A DNA stretch of 64,000 bases from Candidatus Nitrosotalea bavarica. GTDB lineage: Archaea > Thermoproteota > Nitrososphaeria > Nitrososphaerales > Nitrosopumilaceae. The translations under genes and the position numbers were made by a program. A model generated the notes under the pieces. It was not told the origin of the DNA, ran no database searches, and was given only the letters and a program-made list of their open reading frames with translations. The stretch is taken from positions 62,001 to 126,000 of the forward strand of contig NZ_FUYK01000007.1 in assembly GCF_900167955.1 (NCBI RefSeq). The letters are read 5' to 3'. Positions 28,332-36,760 of the stretch are shown one piece after another; within the stretch, counting starts at the first letter, position 1; each line of letters opens with the position of its first letter.

Positions 28332-28622
28332 GAAATCATTGTTGATAAGGAACAAGAAAAACAAATTTTAGAAGAAGATCTGTTCACAGGAATTTCAACA
28401 AAAGATATTGAAAAGTATTCCAACCTCTTTGATGTACCTCCTCCTGAAAACGATGAACAAGCGAGAAAACTTGCGTCAAATATTAAAAAATGGATTTCTG
28501 AGGGACGACCAAAAAAACAAGAACAACAAGTTGAGTTAAAAACTACAAAAGAAGAAATTGAAGAAATAGGTAATGAAAAGCCTAAGAAGAAGCACTCGTT
28601 ATTTGGGTGGATGAAGAAATGA
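28266..28622 (+). pseudogene. Frame-shifted C-terminal part of FtsY
   Basis: In the frame offset by one base from ftsY there is an open stretch of 118 codons that continues the EPKVELKP repeats. It then encodes an acidic/helical segment (LFTGISTKDIEKY...ASNIKKWISEGRPKK) and ends in the basic/aromatic tail KPKKKHSLFGWMKK. Its stop overlaps the argF ATG by ATGA, as expected for a genuine operon gene end. There is no own start codon or promoter, so it is best read as the severed end of FtsY. A sequencing or assembly error would give the same picture. Confidence 0.8.
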
Positions 28623-29533
28623 AAGTAAAAACAAAAGATCTACTTACAATAAATGAGCTGAGTAAACACGAATTATTGGAAATAATAGAAAATGCCATCA
28701 AGCTAAAGAAAGATCTTAAAAAAGGAATTTCCAAACCACTGTTAAAAAATAAAACACTTGCAATGATTTTTCAGAAACCATCCACTCGTACAAGAGTCAG
28801 CTTTGAAACTGGAATGTTCCAAATGGGTGGACATGCTCTTAATTTGTCTGCAGATGATCTCCAACTAAAAAGAGGTGAGACAATAGAAGATACAGCTAAG
28901 ACACTCTCACGATATGTTGATTTGATAATGGCTAGGGTGTATTCGCATGATGAAGTGGAAATATTGGCCAAAAATGCTACGGTGCCTGTGATAAATGGAC
29001 TCTCTGACTCATTTCATCCATGTCAAATCTTGGCAGACCTTATGACAATTAAAGAAAAAAAGAAAAAACTTAGCGGATTGAAAATTGCGTGGATCGGAGA
29101 TGGAAATAATGTTTGTAATTCCATGATTTATGGATGTGCAAAAGTATCTATTGATATTAACATTGCAACTCCTAAAGGTTATGAACCAAATCTGAATATA
29201 ATCAAAGAATCAAAAAAATTCATTGATATTCAGTTACTTGGTAATCCGGAACTGGCGGTAAAGAATGCTGATGTTGTGGTAACTGATACCTTTGTTTCAA
29301 TTCATCATCAAGCAACGGATCGAGCAAAAGATTTTCTGCCATACTTTCAAGTAAACTCAAATTTAATGAAAAAAGCAAATCATGATGCAATTTTCTTGCA
29401 TTGTCTTCCAGCAAAAAGAGGTCAGGAGGTTACAAGTGAAGTACTTGATGGTCCACAATCCGTAATTTGGGATGAAGCAGAAAATAGACTTCATGCACAA
29501 AAGGCACTAATGGCTTTACTACTCCAAGTCTAA
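28619..29533 (+). CDS. argF: Ornithine carbamoyltransferase
   Basis: This protein of about 304 residues makes citrulline from ornithine and carbamoyl phosphate in arginine synthesis. The carbamoyl-phosphate loop PSTRTRVSFE, FHPCQ, and the ornithine-binding HCLPAKRG motif are present. ATG 28619 is preferred because it overlaps the frame-shifted FtsY stop as ATGA; an in-frame GTG lies at 28607. No other arginine gene is adjacent, so it seems to be co-transcribed with ftsY. Confidence 0.95.
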   Translation: MKVKTKDLLTINELSKHELLEIIENAIKLKKDLKKGISKPLLKNKTLAMIFQKPSTRTRVSFETGMFQMGGHALNLSADDLQLKRGETIEDTAKTLSRYVDLIMARVYSHDEVEILAKNATVPVINGLSDSFHPCQILADLMTIKEKKKKLSGLKIAWIGDGNNVCNSMIYGCAKVSIDINIATPKGYEPNLNIIKESKKFIDIQLLGNPELAVKNADVVVTDTFVSIHHQATDRAKDFLPYFQVNSNLMKKANHDAIFLHCLPAKRGQEVTSEVLDGPQSVIWDEAENRLHAQKALMALLLQV

Positions 29534-29535
29534 CG

Positions 29536-29543
29536 TTTATAAG
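29536..29543 (+). promoter_or_regulatory. TATA box for the rpl18-secY-cbf5 operon
   Basis: TTTATAAG starts 47 nt upstream of the rpl18 ATG, overlapping the end of argF's downstream flank. At normal spacing it would leave a 5' leader of roughly 15-20 nt. Confidence 0.5.
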
Positions 29544-29582
29544 AGCTTCACCAAAATTTTTTGTAAATAGGAATTAGTACAT

Positions 29583-30071
29583 ATGGCATATTCACAAATA
29601 TTACGTAGATCTAGGGACGAGAAGACCAACTACAAAAAGAGAAGACATCTCTTGATGGGTAGACGAGACTTTATCACAGTTCAAATATCAAACGAAAATA
29701 CGCTGGTACAAATTCACAAGCCAGAAATGGCCGGTGATAAGGTTCTTTCATCAGCTCATTCCAGATCACTCATCAATAAGGGCTGGAAGGGATCAAGAAA
29801 GAGTATTCCAGCAGCATACCTGACTGGTTATCTGGCAGGTAAGAAAGCACTTGCAAGTGGAGTCAAGAGTGCAGTACTTTATACTGGTACTAGAAAATAT
29901 ACCCAAAGAATTGCGGCAGCATTGAAAGGAATAATAGATGCTGGACTAGATGTACCCGCAGACGCAGAAACTTTTCCATCCGAAGAGAGGATTAGTGGTA
30001 AGCATCTTAAAGTTGCAAATGAGATTGATAAAGTAAGATCTGCAATTGATAATGAGGTTAAATCCAAATGA
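29583..30071 (+). CDS. rpl18: Large ribosomal subunit protein uL18
   Basis: This 162-residue archaeal L18 binds 5S rRNA. It shows the N-terminal basic arm with RSRDEKTNYKKRRHLL, the AYLTGYLAGKKAL helix and LDVPADAETFPSEERI. It begins a long operon in which nearly every gene overlaps the next; its stop overlaps rps5 by 4 nt (ATGA). Confidence 0.97.
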   Translation: MAYSQILRRSRDEKTNYKKRRHLLMGRRDFITVQISNENTLVQIHKPEMAGDKVLSSAHSRSLINKGWKGSRKSIPAAYLTGYLAGKKALASGVKSAVLYTGTRKYTQRIAAALKGIIDAGLDVPADAETFPSEERISGKHLKVANEIDKVRSAIDNEVKSK

Positions 30072-30703
30072 GTAGAACAGAACAAAGATCAAGACCACCA
30101 AGAAGAGAACCAGAACAGGTATGGGTTCCAAGGACCAAACTGGGAACACTAGTTGCAACTGAAAAGATTACTACGATGAAAGAAATTTATGAAAATGGTT
30201 ATCGAATTCAAGAAGCTGGAATCATTAAAAAATTATTACCAGGAATTAAAACAGAAGTGATTGATGTTGGAATTGTTCAAAAACAAACAACCAACGGTGA
30301 ATATACAAGATTTAAGGCACTTGTTGCAGCAGGTGATGAAAATGGTTGGTTAGGAATAGGCCAAGGAAAATCAAAACAAATGAGAATCGCAATTGAAAAA
30401 GCAACAAATCAAGCTTATCTTAATGTCAGTCCGGTAAAACTTGGTTGCGGAAGTTGGGAGTGTAGATGTGAACAACCACATTCAGTTCCATTCAAAATTA
30501 GGGGCCGAGGTGGAAGTGTCACAATAGAAGTTATTCCAGGACCAAGAGGTCTGGGACTTGTAGCGGGTGGAAATATTAGAAATCTTTTGAAATTAGCAGG
30601 TTTGAAGGATGCTTGGACAAAAAGTACAGGATCAACAAACACAATGACATCTACATCAAGAGCTGTTTTGGACTGTTTGAGACAAACGTTTAGTCAGGGT
30701 TGA
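30068..30703 (+). CDS. rps5: Small ribosomal subunit protein uS5
   Basis: This 211-residue archaeal S5 has the double-stranded-RNA-binding-like N domain (VVQ-type motif GNGQGKS equivalent GIGQGKSKQMRIAIEKA) and the C-terminal domain with GPRGLGLVAGGNIRNLLKLAG. It contributes to decoding accuracy. It is coupled by overlap to rpl18 upstream and, if TTG 30700 is used, to rpl30 downstream. Confidence 0.97.
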   Translation: MSRTEQRSRPPRREPEQVWVPRTKLGTLVATEKITTMKEIYENGYRIQEAGIIKKLLPGIKTEVIDVGIVQKQTTNGEYTRFKALVAAGDENGWLGIGQGKSKQMRIAIEKATNQAYLNVSPVKLGCGSWECRCEQPHSVPFKIRGRGGSVTIEVIPGPRGLGLVAGGNIRNLLKLAGLKDAWTKSTGSTNTMTSTSRAVLDCLRQTFSQG

Positions 30704-31179
30704 ATGAAGATATGGGTAAAGCTTTCTTAATAGTCAGAATGAAAGGAACGGTTAATGTTCCTTATTGGGCTGATACAACAATGGATCTTCTAAACTTAGA
30801 CAAAAGATTCCGTGCCACGATAATTCCAGAAAAAGATAACACAAAAGGTATGCTTGACAAGATTAAACATTACGTCTCATGGCAGGAAATCGATGTACAA
30901 ACCACCAAAGAGCTATTGGAGAAAAAGGCACGTAAGGGTGGTTATAAAAAAATTACTCCAGAAGACATGACAAAATTAGGATTCAAAAATACTGATGAGC
31001 TTGCAAAATCACTTGCCGAGGGAACTGCTACACTATCTAAATTAAAACCACTTAAACCATGGTTTGCTTTATCGCCACCAAAACATGGATTCAAACGAAA
31101 TACCAAAAAGATGTATGGAGAAGGGGGAGTCCTTGGTAGTCACAAAGAACTCTTAGCACAAGTGAGGTTAATGATGTAA
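30700..31179 (+). CDS. rpl30: Large ribosomal subunit protein uL30
   Basis: This 159-residue archaeal long-form L30 (L7 family) begins with FLIVRMKGTVN and continues with an insertion and the C-terminal PKHGFKRNTKKMYGEGG segment. The TTG at 30700 gives the 4-nt TTGA overlap seen at other junctions here, but ATG 30712 (start MGKAFLIV) is an equally reasonable start. Confidence 0.94.
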   Translation: MNEDMGKAFLIVRMKGTVNVPYWADTTMDLLNLDKRFRATIIPEKDNTKGMLDKIKHYVSWQEIDVQTTKELLEKKARKGGYKKITPEDMTKLGFKNTDELAKSLAEGTATLSKLKPLKPWFALSPPKHGFKRNTKKMYGEGGVLGSHKELLAQVRLMM

Positions 31180-31180
31180 A

Positions 31181-31603
31181 ATGCCAACAAGATTGAGAAA
31201 GACAAGAAAATACAGAGGAAGTAGACACTGTGGTTGGGGACAGATTGGTCAACACAGAGCAAGTGGCCATAAGGGAGGACTTGGCCAATCAGGTTTGCAT
31301 AAACATCATTTCATAAGAATGCTATTAACTGATCCAAAACATTTTGGTCATGATTCCACTCATCCACCACATCCAAATCTAGTTCGTAAATGGGCTAGTG
31401 TGAGAGATCTAGATGATATCTTTGCAAAATTTGGAAAACAGGAAGGCGGCAAGAAACTGATAGACCTTACTGAACTAGGCTATGATAAGCTGTTAGGAGG
31501 AGGACAGACTAAGAATGCTTATGTTGTTAAGGTGGAAAAATTCTCTGCTTCTGCCGAAGAAAAAATAAAACAATCTGGTGGAGAGGTGCAAGCAGTAGCG
31601 TGA
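31181..31603 (+). CDS. rpl15: Large ribosomal subunit protein uL15
   Basis: This 140-residue archaeal L15 (L27a type) carries the glycine/histidine-rich N-terminal arm (CGWGQIGQHRASGHKGGLG) that threads into 23S rRNA and the C-terminal globular part ending near VVKVEKFSASAEEKI. Its stop overlaps the secY GTG start by 4 nt (GTGA). Confidence 0.96.
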   Translation: MPTRLRKTRKYRGSRHCGWGQIGQHRASGHKGGLGQSGLHKHHFIRMLLTDPKHFGHDSTHPPHPNLVRKWASVRDLDDIFAKFGKQEGGKKLIDLTELGYDKLLGGGQTKNAYVVKVEKFSASAEEKIKQSGGEVQAVA

Positions 31604-33039
31604 CAGCAGAAGAAGGTAAAGCCTCTGGCGGTTTTTTAAAAACTATTATTTCAAAAGCTGAAGTCTACATTCCACAAGTACCAAAGCCAAAAAAGAAAAT
31701 CCCATTGCAAGTACGTTTGATGTGGTGTGGAATAGTATTATTTATTTACATGATTATGGGACAAACTCCTCTTTATGGAGCATCAACACCATCATTTGAT
31801 TTTCTTGCATTTGCTAGAGTAATTTTTGCTTCACAACAAGGTACCTTGATAGAACTTGGAATTGGACCTATTGTTACTGCTGGACTCTTAATGCAACTTC
31901 TAAAAGGTTCTGAGATATTCCATCTTGATTTTAAGAAACCAGAAGATAGAGAACTATATCAAACAGCTACCAAGATTGTCACTTACATAGTAATCATTGC
32001 CGAGTCATCACTGTATGGTATGGCAGTTTATGGACCCAGGATGCCAAACCATGAAGCTATATTCATTCTGATTGGACAGTTAATCGGCGCATCTGTGATA
32101 ATCATGCTGATGGATGAATTAGTACAAAAAGGATGGGGACTTGGAAGTGGAATTAGTTTGTTTATTGCTGCAGGTGTAGCTCAACAAGTAATTTGGAGTA
32201 TATTCAGTCCAGTTCCTGCAGGAGATGGAGGTCCAGTAGGTGTATTTGCAAATATCATACATGGCGCGATTCATCATGATTTTACTAATCTATTCTTCCG
32301 GTCTAACCAATTGCCTGGCATATTTGGTTTATTAATAACAGCTGGAGTCTTGCTGATTCTTGTCTATACTCAGGGAATCAAGATAGAAATACCAATCGTA
32401 TCCACAAAATATAGAGGATTCTCAGCTGTATATCCAATCAAGTTAATGTACGTCTCAAACATTCCAGTAATTTTGGCTTCTGCTCTTACTGCTAACGCAG
32501 TGTTTATGGGCCAAATCATGTGGGCCAACTTTAATCCACGAAATGCAAATCCATTCCTGAATTTCTTAGGAATGTTTGATCCTACATCGCCATCCACTCC
32601 AACAGGTGGTATATTGTACTATGTTACAGCACCACGTGGTTTGGATATTGTTGCATTAGATCCAATGAGAGCTGTTTTGTATATTTTATTTATGGTGGGA
32701 ATCGTAGTTTTATTTGGTAGATTATGGATTGAGCTTGGAGGTCTTTCTGCAAAAAGCGCAGCCAAAAACCTACTTGATGCTGACGTACAAATTCCAGGTT
32801 TCAGACGTTCAAATCAACCAGTAGAAAATCTACTTCAAAAATACATTCCATCTGTTACTATAATCGGTTCTATCATACTTGGATTGTTAGCTGGTACTTC
32901 TGATGTGCTAGGAACATTTGGATCAGGGACAGGAATGTTGTTGACAGTTGATATTCTAATTAACTATTACAATTTACTTGTTCGAGAAAGAGTCGAAGAA
33001 GTAATGCCTTCACTGGGTGCATTACTTGGCAGAAAGTAA
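31600..33039 (+). CDS. secY: Preprotein translocase subunit SecY (Sec61 alpha)
   Basis: This 479-residue protein-conducting channel subunit has about ten transmembrane helices. The conserved plug and TM region reads MGQTPLYGAS, ELGIGPIVTAGLLMQLL follows, and the archaeal ending has RVEEVMPSLG. The start is GTG 31600. The partner SecE is at 20199-20384 and FtsY at 27274, so most of the membrane-targeting route is encoded in this window. Confidence 0.97.
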   Translation: MTAEEGKASGGFLKTIISKAEVYIPQVPKPKKKIPLQVRLMWCGIVLFIYMIMGQTPLYGASTPSFDFLAFARVIFASQQGTLIELGIGPIVTAGLLMQLLKGSEIFHLDFKKPEDRELYQTATKIVTYIVIIAESSLYGMAVYGPRMPNHEAIFILIGQLIGASVIIMLMDELVQKGWGLGSGISLFIAAGVAQQVIWSIFSPVPAGDGGPVGVFANIIHGAIHHDFTNLFFRSNQLPGIFGLLITAGVLLILVYTQGIKIEIPIVSTKYRGFSAVYPIKLMYVSNIPVILASALTANAVFMGQIMWANFNPRNANPFLNFLGMFDPTSPSTPTGGILYYVTAPRGLDIVALDPMRAVLYILFMVGIVVLFGRLWIELGGLSAKSAAKNLLDADVQIPGFRRSNQPVENLLQKYIPSVTIIGSIILGLLAGTSDVLGTFGSGTGMLLTVDILINYYNLLVRERVEEVMPSLGALLGRK

Positions 33040-33616
33040 TCGAATAATAATTGTAGGAATTCCAGGCGTTGGAAAGACTACCGTTGTATCACGTGTAGTG
33101 GAATTATTAAAAGAGAAAAAAGTAAAAGTGAGCGTCTCAATTTTTGGAACCGTGATGTTTGATGAAGCTAAAAAGAAAGGAGTTCAGAATAGAGATGATC
33201 TAAGAAAACTTTCAGTTAAAGAGCAAAGAGAATTACAATCTATGGCAGCAAGAACAATAGCTTCAATCGCTGACGATGTAGTGATTGTAGATACACATGC
33301 GTTCATTTCTACACAGGAAGGATTCTATCCTGGACTTCCACATAATGTTTTAGAGATACTCAATCCTGATAGTTTTATTATGATTACTGCAAGACCTGAA
33401 GAGATCTATAATCGTAGAATGACAGATACTACTAGAACTAGAGATATAGTATCAATTGATACAATAAAAAAAGAACTTGATGTTACAAGTGCAATGCTGT
33501 CTACCTGTTCAATACTTTGTGGTTCGCCAATTAAGATGGTTCTTAATACAGAAGGTAAGGTTGATGAAGCGGCAAAAGGTATCCTAAGTGCAATGGGGTT
33601 TAACAATGGAACATAG
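33026..33616 (+). CDS. adkA: Archaeal adenylate kinase
   Basis: This protein of about 196 residues belongs to the archaeal AdkA family, which interconverts 2 ADP with ATP and AMP. The P-loop IVGIPGVGKTTV is at the N-terminus; the VVIVDTHAFIST and RRMTDTTRTRD (lid-side arginines) segments follow. The start is uncertain: TTG 33026 or GTG 33017, both overlapping the secY end. secY-adkA adjacency is conserved across archaea. Confidence 0.93.
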   Translation: MAESNRIIIVGIPGVGKTTVVSRVVELLKEKKVKVSVSIFGTVMFDEAKKKGVQNRDDLRKLSVKEQRELQSMAARTIASIADDVVIVDTHAFISTQEGFYPGLPHNVLEILNPDSFIMITARPEEIYNRRMTDTTRTRDIVSIDTIKKELDVTSAMLSTCSILCGSPIKMVLNTEGKVDEAAKGILSAMGFNNGT

Positions 33617-34238
33617 CATATTCTTTGATTTCATAAATACGATAGCACTACAGATACCAGGTCTGAACAGGGGTCCTATGGGAAGCGCAAATCCGTTAGT
33701 AAAGGGAATGATCCCAGCTGCTTTAGGAATAATGTGTATTTCTATTGGTCTTAATCTGCTTAATGCTATGATAAAACGAAAGATGGTTGACCAAGATAAA
33801 TTGAAAAGATTACTCAAAGAAACTAGAGCTTGGCAAAAGGAAAGAATGGCTGCATTCAAATCAAAAGATCAAGAAAAAACTGATGAGCTTAACAAGAAAT
33901 CTGCATACATGAACAAGATGAATATGGAAGTTATGCAAATGAATATGAGACCAATGATGATTACTTTTCTTCCATTGATTCTTGTGTTCTATTTTGTACT
34001 TCCTCCACTATTTTCCTATACAGTGGCCATTGCACCAATATCGTTAAACATCATACCTGGAGGATTTTTTGAATTAACTTGTACTGCCGCAAAAGTGGCA
34101 GCGTCTCAACTTCCTGGTAATCCCAACATATGTCATCATGTAAACGACTTGTATTTCTGGGCGTGGTACTTCTTATCGTCTGCCTCCTTTAGTGGTATCA
34201 TAATGAGAGTTACAAAAACTACAATGGATACAAGCTAA
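33606..34238 (+). CDS. EMC3/Oxa1-superfamily membrane protein (DUF106)
   Basis: This protein of about 210 residues has three hydrophobic segments. One is N-terminal (AALGIMCISIGLNLLNAMI) and two are C-terminal. A long charged coiled-coil lies between (KLKRLLKETRAWQKERMAAFKSKD). This is the layout of archaeal DUF106 proteins, the Oxa1/YidC/EMC3 group of membrane insertases. It sits between adkA and cmk in the secY operon, consistent with membrane-protein biogenesis. ATG 33606 is favoured over GTG 33588. Insertase function is inferred from the family. Confidence 0.85.
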   Translation: MEHSIFFDFINTIALQIPGLNRGPMGSANPLVKGMIPAALGIMCISIGLNLLNAMIKRKMVDQDKLKRLLKETRAWQKERMAAFKSKDQEKTDELNKKSAYMNKMNMEVMQMNMRPMMITFLPLILVFYFVLPPLFSYTVAIAPISLNIIPGGFFELTCTAAKVAASQLPGNPNICHHVNDLYFWAWYFLSSASFSGIIMRVTKTTMDTS

Positions 34239-34239
34239 A

Positions 34240-34824
34240 TTGCTTCGTTCAGTTATAATTTCTGGTCCACCAGCCATAGGAAAGACTACAATAGCAAAAG
34301 GATTGGGAGAAGAATTTGGCTTGAAATATCTTAGCGGCGGTGATGTACTAAAAGAAATGGCCAAGGATCAAGGCTTTGAAACAGATAATGATGATTTTTG
34401 GGATACGGAAGAAGGAATGAGTTTTCTTAATATCAGAAAAGGAAATCCTGAATTTGATAAAAAAGTTGATGAAAAACTAAAAAAAATATTTCTAACTGAA
34501 GACGTAATCATAACAAGCTACACGTTACCGTGGTTAGTTAAAGACGGAATAAAAATTTGGCTTGCGGGTTCTCATGAAAATAGTGCGAAAAGAATGACAA
34601 TGCGTGATAGTATATCATTACAAGATGCACTTGGGATAGTAAAAAAGAGATATGATGAAAATAAAACATTATACAAGAAGCTTTATGGTTTTAATTTTGG
34701 AGAAGACCTTTCTGTCTTTAATAAAATAATAAACACAGATGATCTTGGACCTGAACAAGTTCTTGAACAGGCAAAAAATGCAGTGAAATACTACTATGAC
34801 ACTCAAACAATTACAAAATCTTAG
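34240..34824 (+). CDS. cmk: Cytidylate kinase (archaeal type)
   Basis: This 194-residue NMP kinase phosphorylates CMP/dCMP. It has the P-loop SGPPAIGKTTIAK (about residues 8-20), a YLSGGDVLKEMA segment and the lid-like region RMTMRDSISLQDA. The start is TTG 34240, one base after the DUF106 stop. In archaea cmk commonly lies next to cbf5, as here. A rpl14e gene often found between these genes is absent. Confidence 0.9.
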   Translation: MLRSVIISGPPAIGKTTIAKGLGEEFGLKYLSGGDVLKEMAKDQGFETDNDDFWDTEEGMSFLNIRKGNPEFDKKVDEKLKKIFLTEDVIITSYTLPWLVKDGIKIWLAGSHENSAKRMTMRDSISLQDALGIVKKRYDENKTLYKKLYGFNFGEDLSVFNKIINTDDLGPEQVLEQAKNAVKYYYDTQTITKS

Positions 34825-35794
34825 AGTAATAGACCAGGACATCACAAATGATGCCCATGGTACGTATTATGACCAGAGATCAATAGAGCAGCTTCTCAAC
34901 TATGGTTTTATTTTATTAGACAAGCCAAACGGTCCTACAAGTCATGAGACAGTAGCATGGGTAAAGAAAATATTGCATGTTCCAAAAGCAGGTCATAGTG
35001 GAACACTTGACCCACAAGTATCTGGACTTTTACCAATAGGACTAGGAGAAGCAACAAAGGCGCTCATAGTTTTATTACTTGGCCCAAAAGAATATCATGC
35101 TCTTGGAAGGCTACATACCCTCCCACCAAAAGAAAAACTGGCCGATGTACTCAAACAACTTACTGGTAAAATATTTCAAAAACCACCGCAGAGATCTGCC
35201 GTATCAAGACAAACCAGAATTAGGCATGTATATGAAATTGAAGTAATAGAGCAAAAGGAAAGATTACTACTTTTACGAATTTTATGTGAAGCGGGAACCT
35301 ATGTAAGAAAAATTTTCTATGATGTGGGGGAGATTCTTGGTGAAGGTGCAACAATGATCGAACTTAGAAGAAGTAGAGTGGGACACTTTAACGAGGATTC
35401 TAATTTAGTAAAAATACACGACCTTGTTGATGCTTATGCTTTGTGGAAAGAAAATGGTGATGATAAAAAACTAAGAAGAATAATGATGCCAATAGAATTT
35501 ACTCTAAGCGAGATAAAATCAGTTGTAATACGAGACTCTGCAGTAGATGCTCTATGTCATGGAGCTCAACTTGCAATACCTGGTATTCTTGAAATATCTC
35601 CTGGGCTGAAGCGTGGAGATTTTGTTGCAATATATACACAAAAAGGAGAGGTTGTTGCTCTTGCAGAAGCAACTCTGAATGAAGATGAGATTGTTGAAAA
35701 TACCAAAGGCTTTGCCTTTAAGATTAAGAGAATTATAATGGCTCCAAACACATACCCGAAAAGTTGGAGAACAAAGCCAGTAGTTAACAATTAA
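34796..35794 (+). CDS. cbf5: tRNA/rRNA pseudouridine synthase Cbf5
   Basis: This 332-residue TruB-family enzyme is the catalytic subunit of H/ACA RNPs and also acts at tRNA U55. Catalytic Asp72 lies in HSGTLDPQVSG, and the AGTYVRKIFYDVG motif is near 185-200. A C-terminal PUA domain (about 245-320) includes SAVDALCHGAQLAIPGI. The ATG overlaps cmk by 29 nt; it is the last gene of the rpl18-cbf5 operon. Confidence 0.96.
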   Translation: MTLKQLQNLRVIDQDITNDAHGTYYDQRSIEQLLNYGFILLDKPNGPTSHETVAWVKKILHVPKAGHSGTLDPQVSGLLPIGLGEATKALIVLLLGPKEYHALGRLHTLPPKEKLADVLKQLTGKIFQKPPQRSAVSRQTRIRHVYEIEVIEQKERLLLLRILCEAGTYVRKIFYDVGEILGEGATMIELRRSRVGHFNEDSNLVKIHDLVDAYALWKENGDDKKLRRIMMPIEFTLSEIKSVVIRDSAVDALCHGAQLAIPGILEISPGLKRGDFVAIYTQKGEVVALAEATLNEDEIVENTKGFAFKIKRIIMAPNTYPKSWRTKPVVNN

Positions 35795-35819
35795 AAAGGA
35801 ATCAAATCAAATTTTTCAA

Positions 35820-36269
35820 GTGATACCAAAAGGAGCTGCAATGTTTTTCTTAGTGGGGCTAGTAGCAGCTGGCTTTTTGGGATATTATCTTTCTCAAATT
35901 GCAAATCAGGTTCCAACTCTTGTATATAAAAACGGTCCATCTCTTACTGTCATTCCTGACAAAATCAACTATCATCTTGGAGAACCGGTTCGCATTAGAA
36001 TAATAAATTCTGGAACAATACCTCTTACATTTTCTGATGCTTCTTTTGGATTAAAGATAACTAGGCTTGATGGAATTCTAGTCTATTCACCCTTATCTAC
36101 ACAGGTAGTTTCTAAACTAGATCCAAAAGAGGAGAAGACATTCATCTGGGATCAAACAAAATCTGATGGTGGAAAAGCATATCAGGGAAGATACAAGATA
36201 GTATCAAGTACAATTGAAGATGGAGGAGTCTCATTGAAAAAATTTGTTACTATAAATCTATTAAAATAG
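35820..36269 (+). CDS. Secreted or membrane-anchored Ig-like domain protein, 149 aa
   Basis: The start is GTG 35820. The protein has an N-terminal hydrophobic anchor (about residues 7-27) followed by a beta-sandwich-like domain with LTVIPDKINYHLGEPVRIRI and NSGTIPLTFSD. This pattern resembles BsuPI-like and other extracytoplasmic Ig-fold domains. It has no cysteines and no catalytic motif. The function is unknown; it may follow cbf5 in the same transcript. Confidence 0.65.
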   Translation: MIPKGAAMFFLVGLVAAGFLGYYLSQIANQVPTLVYKNGPSLTVIPDKINYHLGEPVRIRIINSGTIPLTFSDASFGLKITRLDGILVYSPLSTQVVSKLDPKEEKTFIWDQTKSDGGKAYQGRYKIVSSTIEDGGVSLKKFVTINLLK

Positions 36270-36307
36270 ACCTTTCTAAAATAAAAAACCTCAATTCCAT
36301 ACAATAT

Positions 36308-36688
36308 CTATTTTGATCTAGACCATTTTTTCATCCATTGTAAAAGATTAATCATGGATTCAACAAGTTCCTGTCCTTTGTTAGTTAGCTTGTATTCCAC
36401 CCTAGGAGGAATTTCATTATAAGATAATCTTTCCAGCACTCCACTTTTTTCAAGTTCTTTTAATCTAATAGCAAGAGTTTTACTACTAATTCCTTTCAAG
36501 GCCTGTTTGAATTCTTTATGGCGTACTGGTTCTGTTGTACAACACAACGGGATTAGAATTTCAAGTGTACCTCTTTTGGTAATTATTTTTCTCAGCTTTG
36601 ACGTTTCAGACATTAATGAGGAAGCATCATATCCTTCAAAGCTGCAATTATCTTTAACCATTGGAAGTGATTTTCTTTTAGTTTCCAT
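36308..36688 (-). CDS. HxlR-family winged-helix regulator of the arsenic island
   Basis: This 126-residue protein matches the HxlR/MarR-like group: RGTLEILIPL, then RHKEFKQALKGISSKTLAIRLKELEKSGVLER and the wing PPRVEYKLTNKGQELV. It has cysteines at 15, 49 and 50; the adjacent pair lies in the DNA-binding domain, where arsenic sensors can bind As(III). It is divergent from the arsC-arsM-arsC-aqp operon with a 72-nt spacer. Arsenite sensing is an inference from location and the cysteines; the ArsR family itself is not present. Confidence 0.82.
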   Translation of the reverse strand: METKRKSLPMVKDNCSFEGYDASSLMSETSKLRKIITKRGTLEILIPLCCTTEPVRHKEFKQALKGISSKTLAIRLKELEKSGVLERLSYNEIPPRVEYKLTNKGQELVESMINLLQWMKKWSRSK

Positions 36689-36730
36689 CTTTACACTAAC
36701 TGTAATTGTTTATCCTTTACAACTTAAATG

Positions 36731-36745
36731 GTTTACTGAATAAAC
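36731..36745. promoter_or_regulatory. Possible operator: inverted repeat GTTTA-N5-TAAAC
   Basis: A perfect 5-bp inverted repeat (GTTTACTGAATAAAC) lies between a TTAAAT box (36724-36729) and the arsC1 ATG (36761). A further GTTTA half-site lies at 36708-36712, 23 nt away, about two helical turns. The position would block transcription start, as expected for a repressor made by the divergent HxlR gene. Short AT-rich repeats also occur by chance. Confidence 0.35.
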
Positions 36746-36760
36746 TAATACAAGATATAC

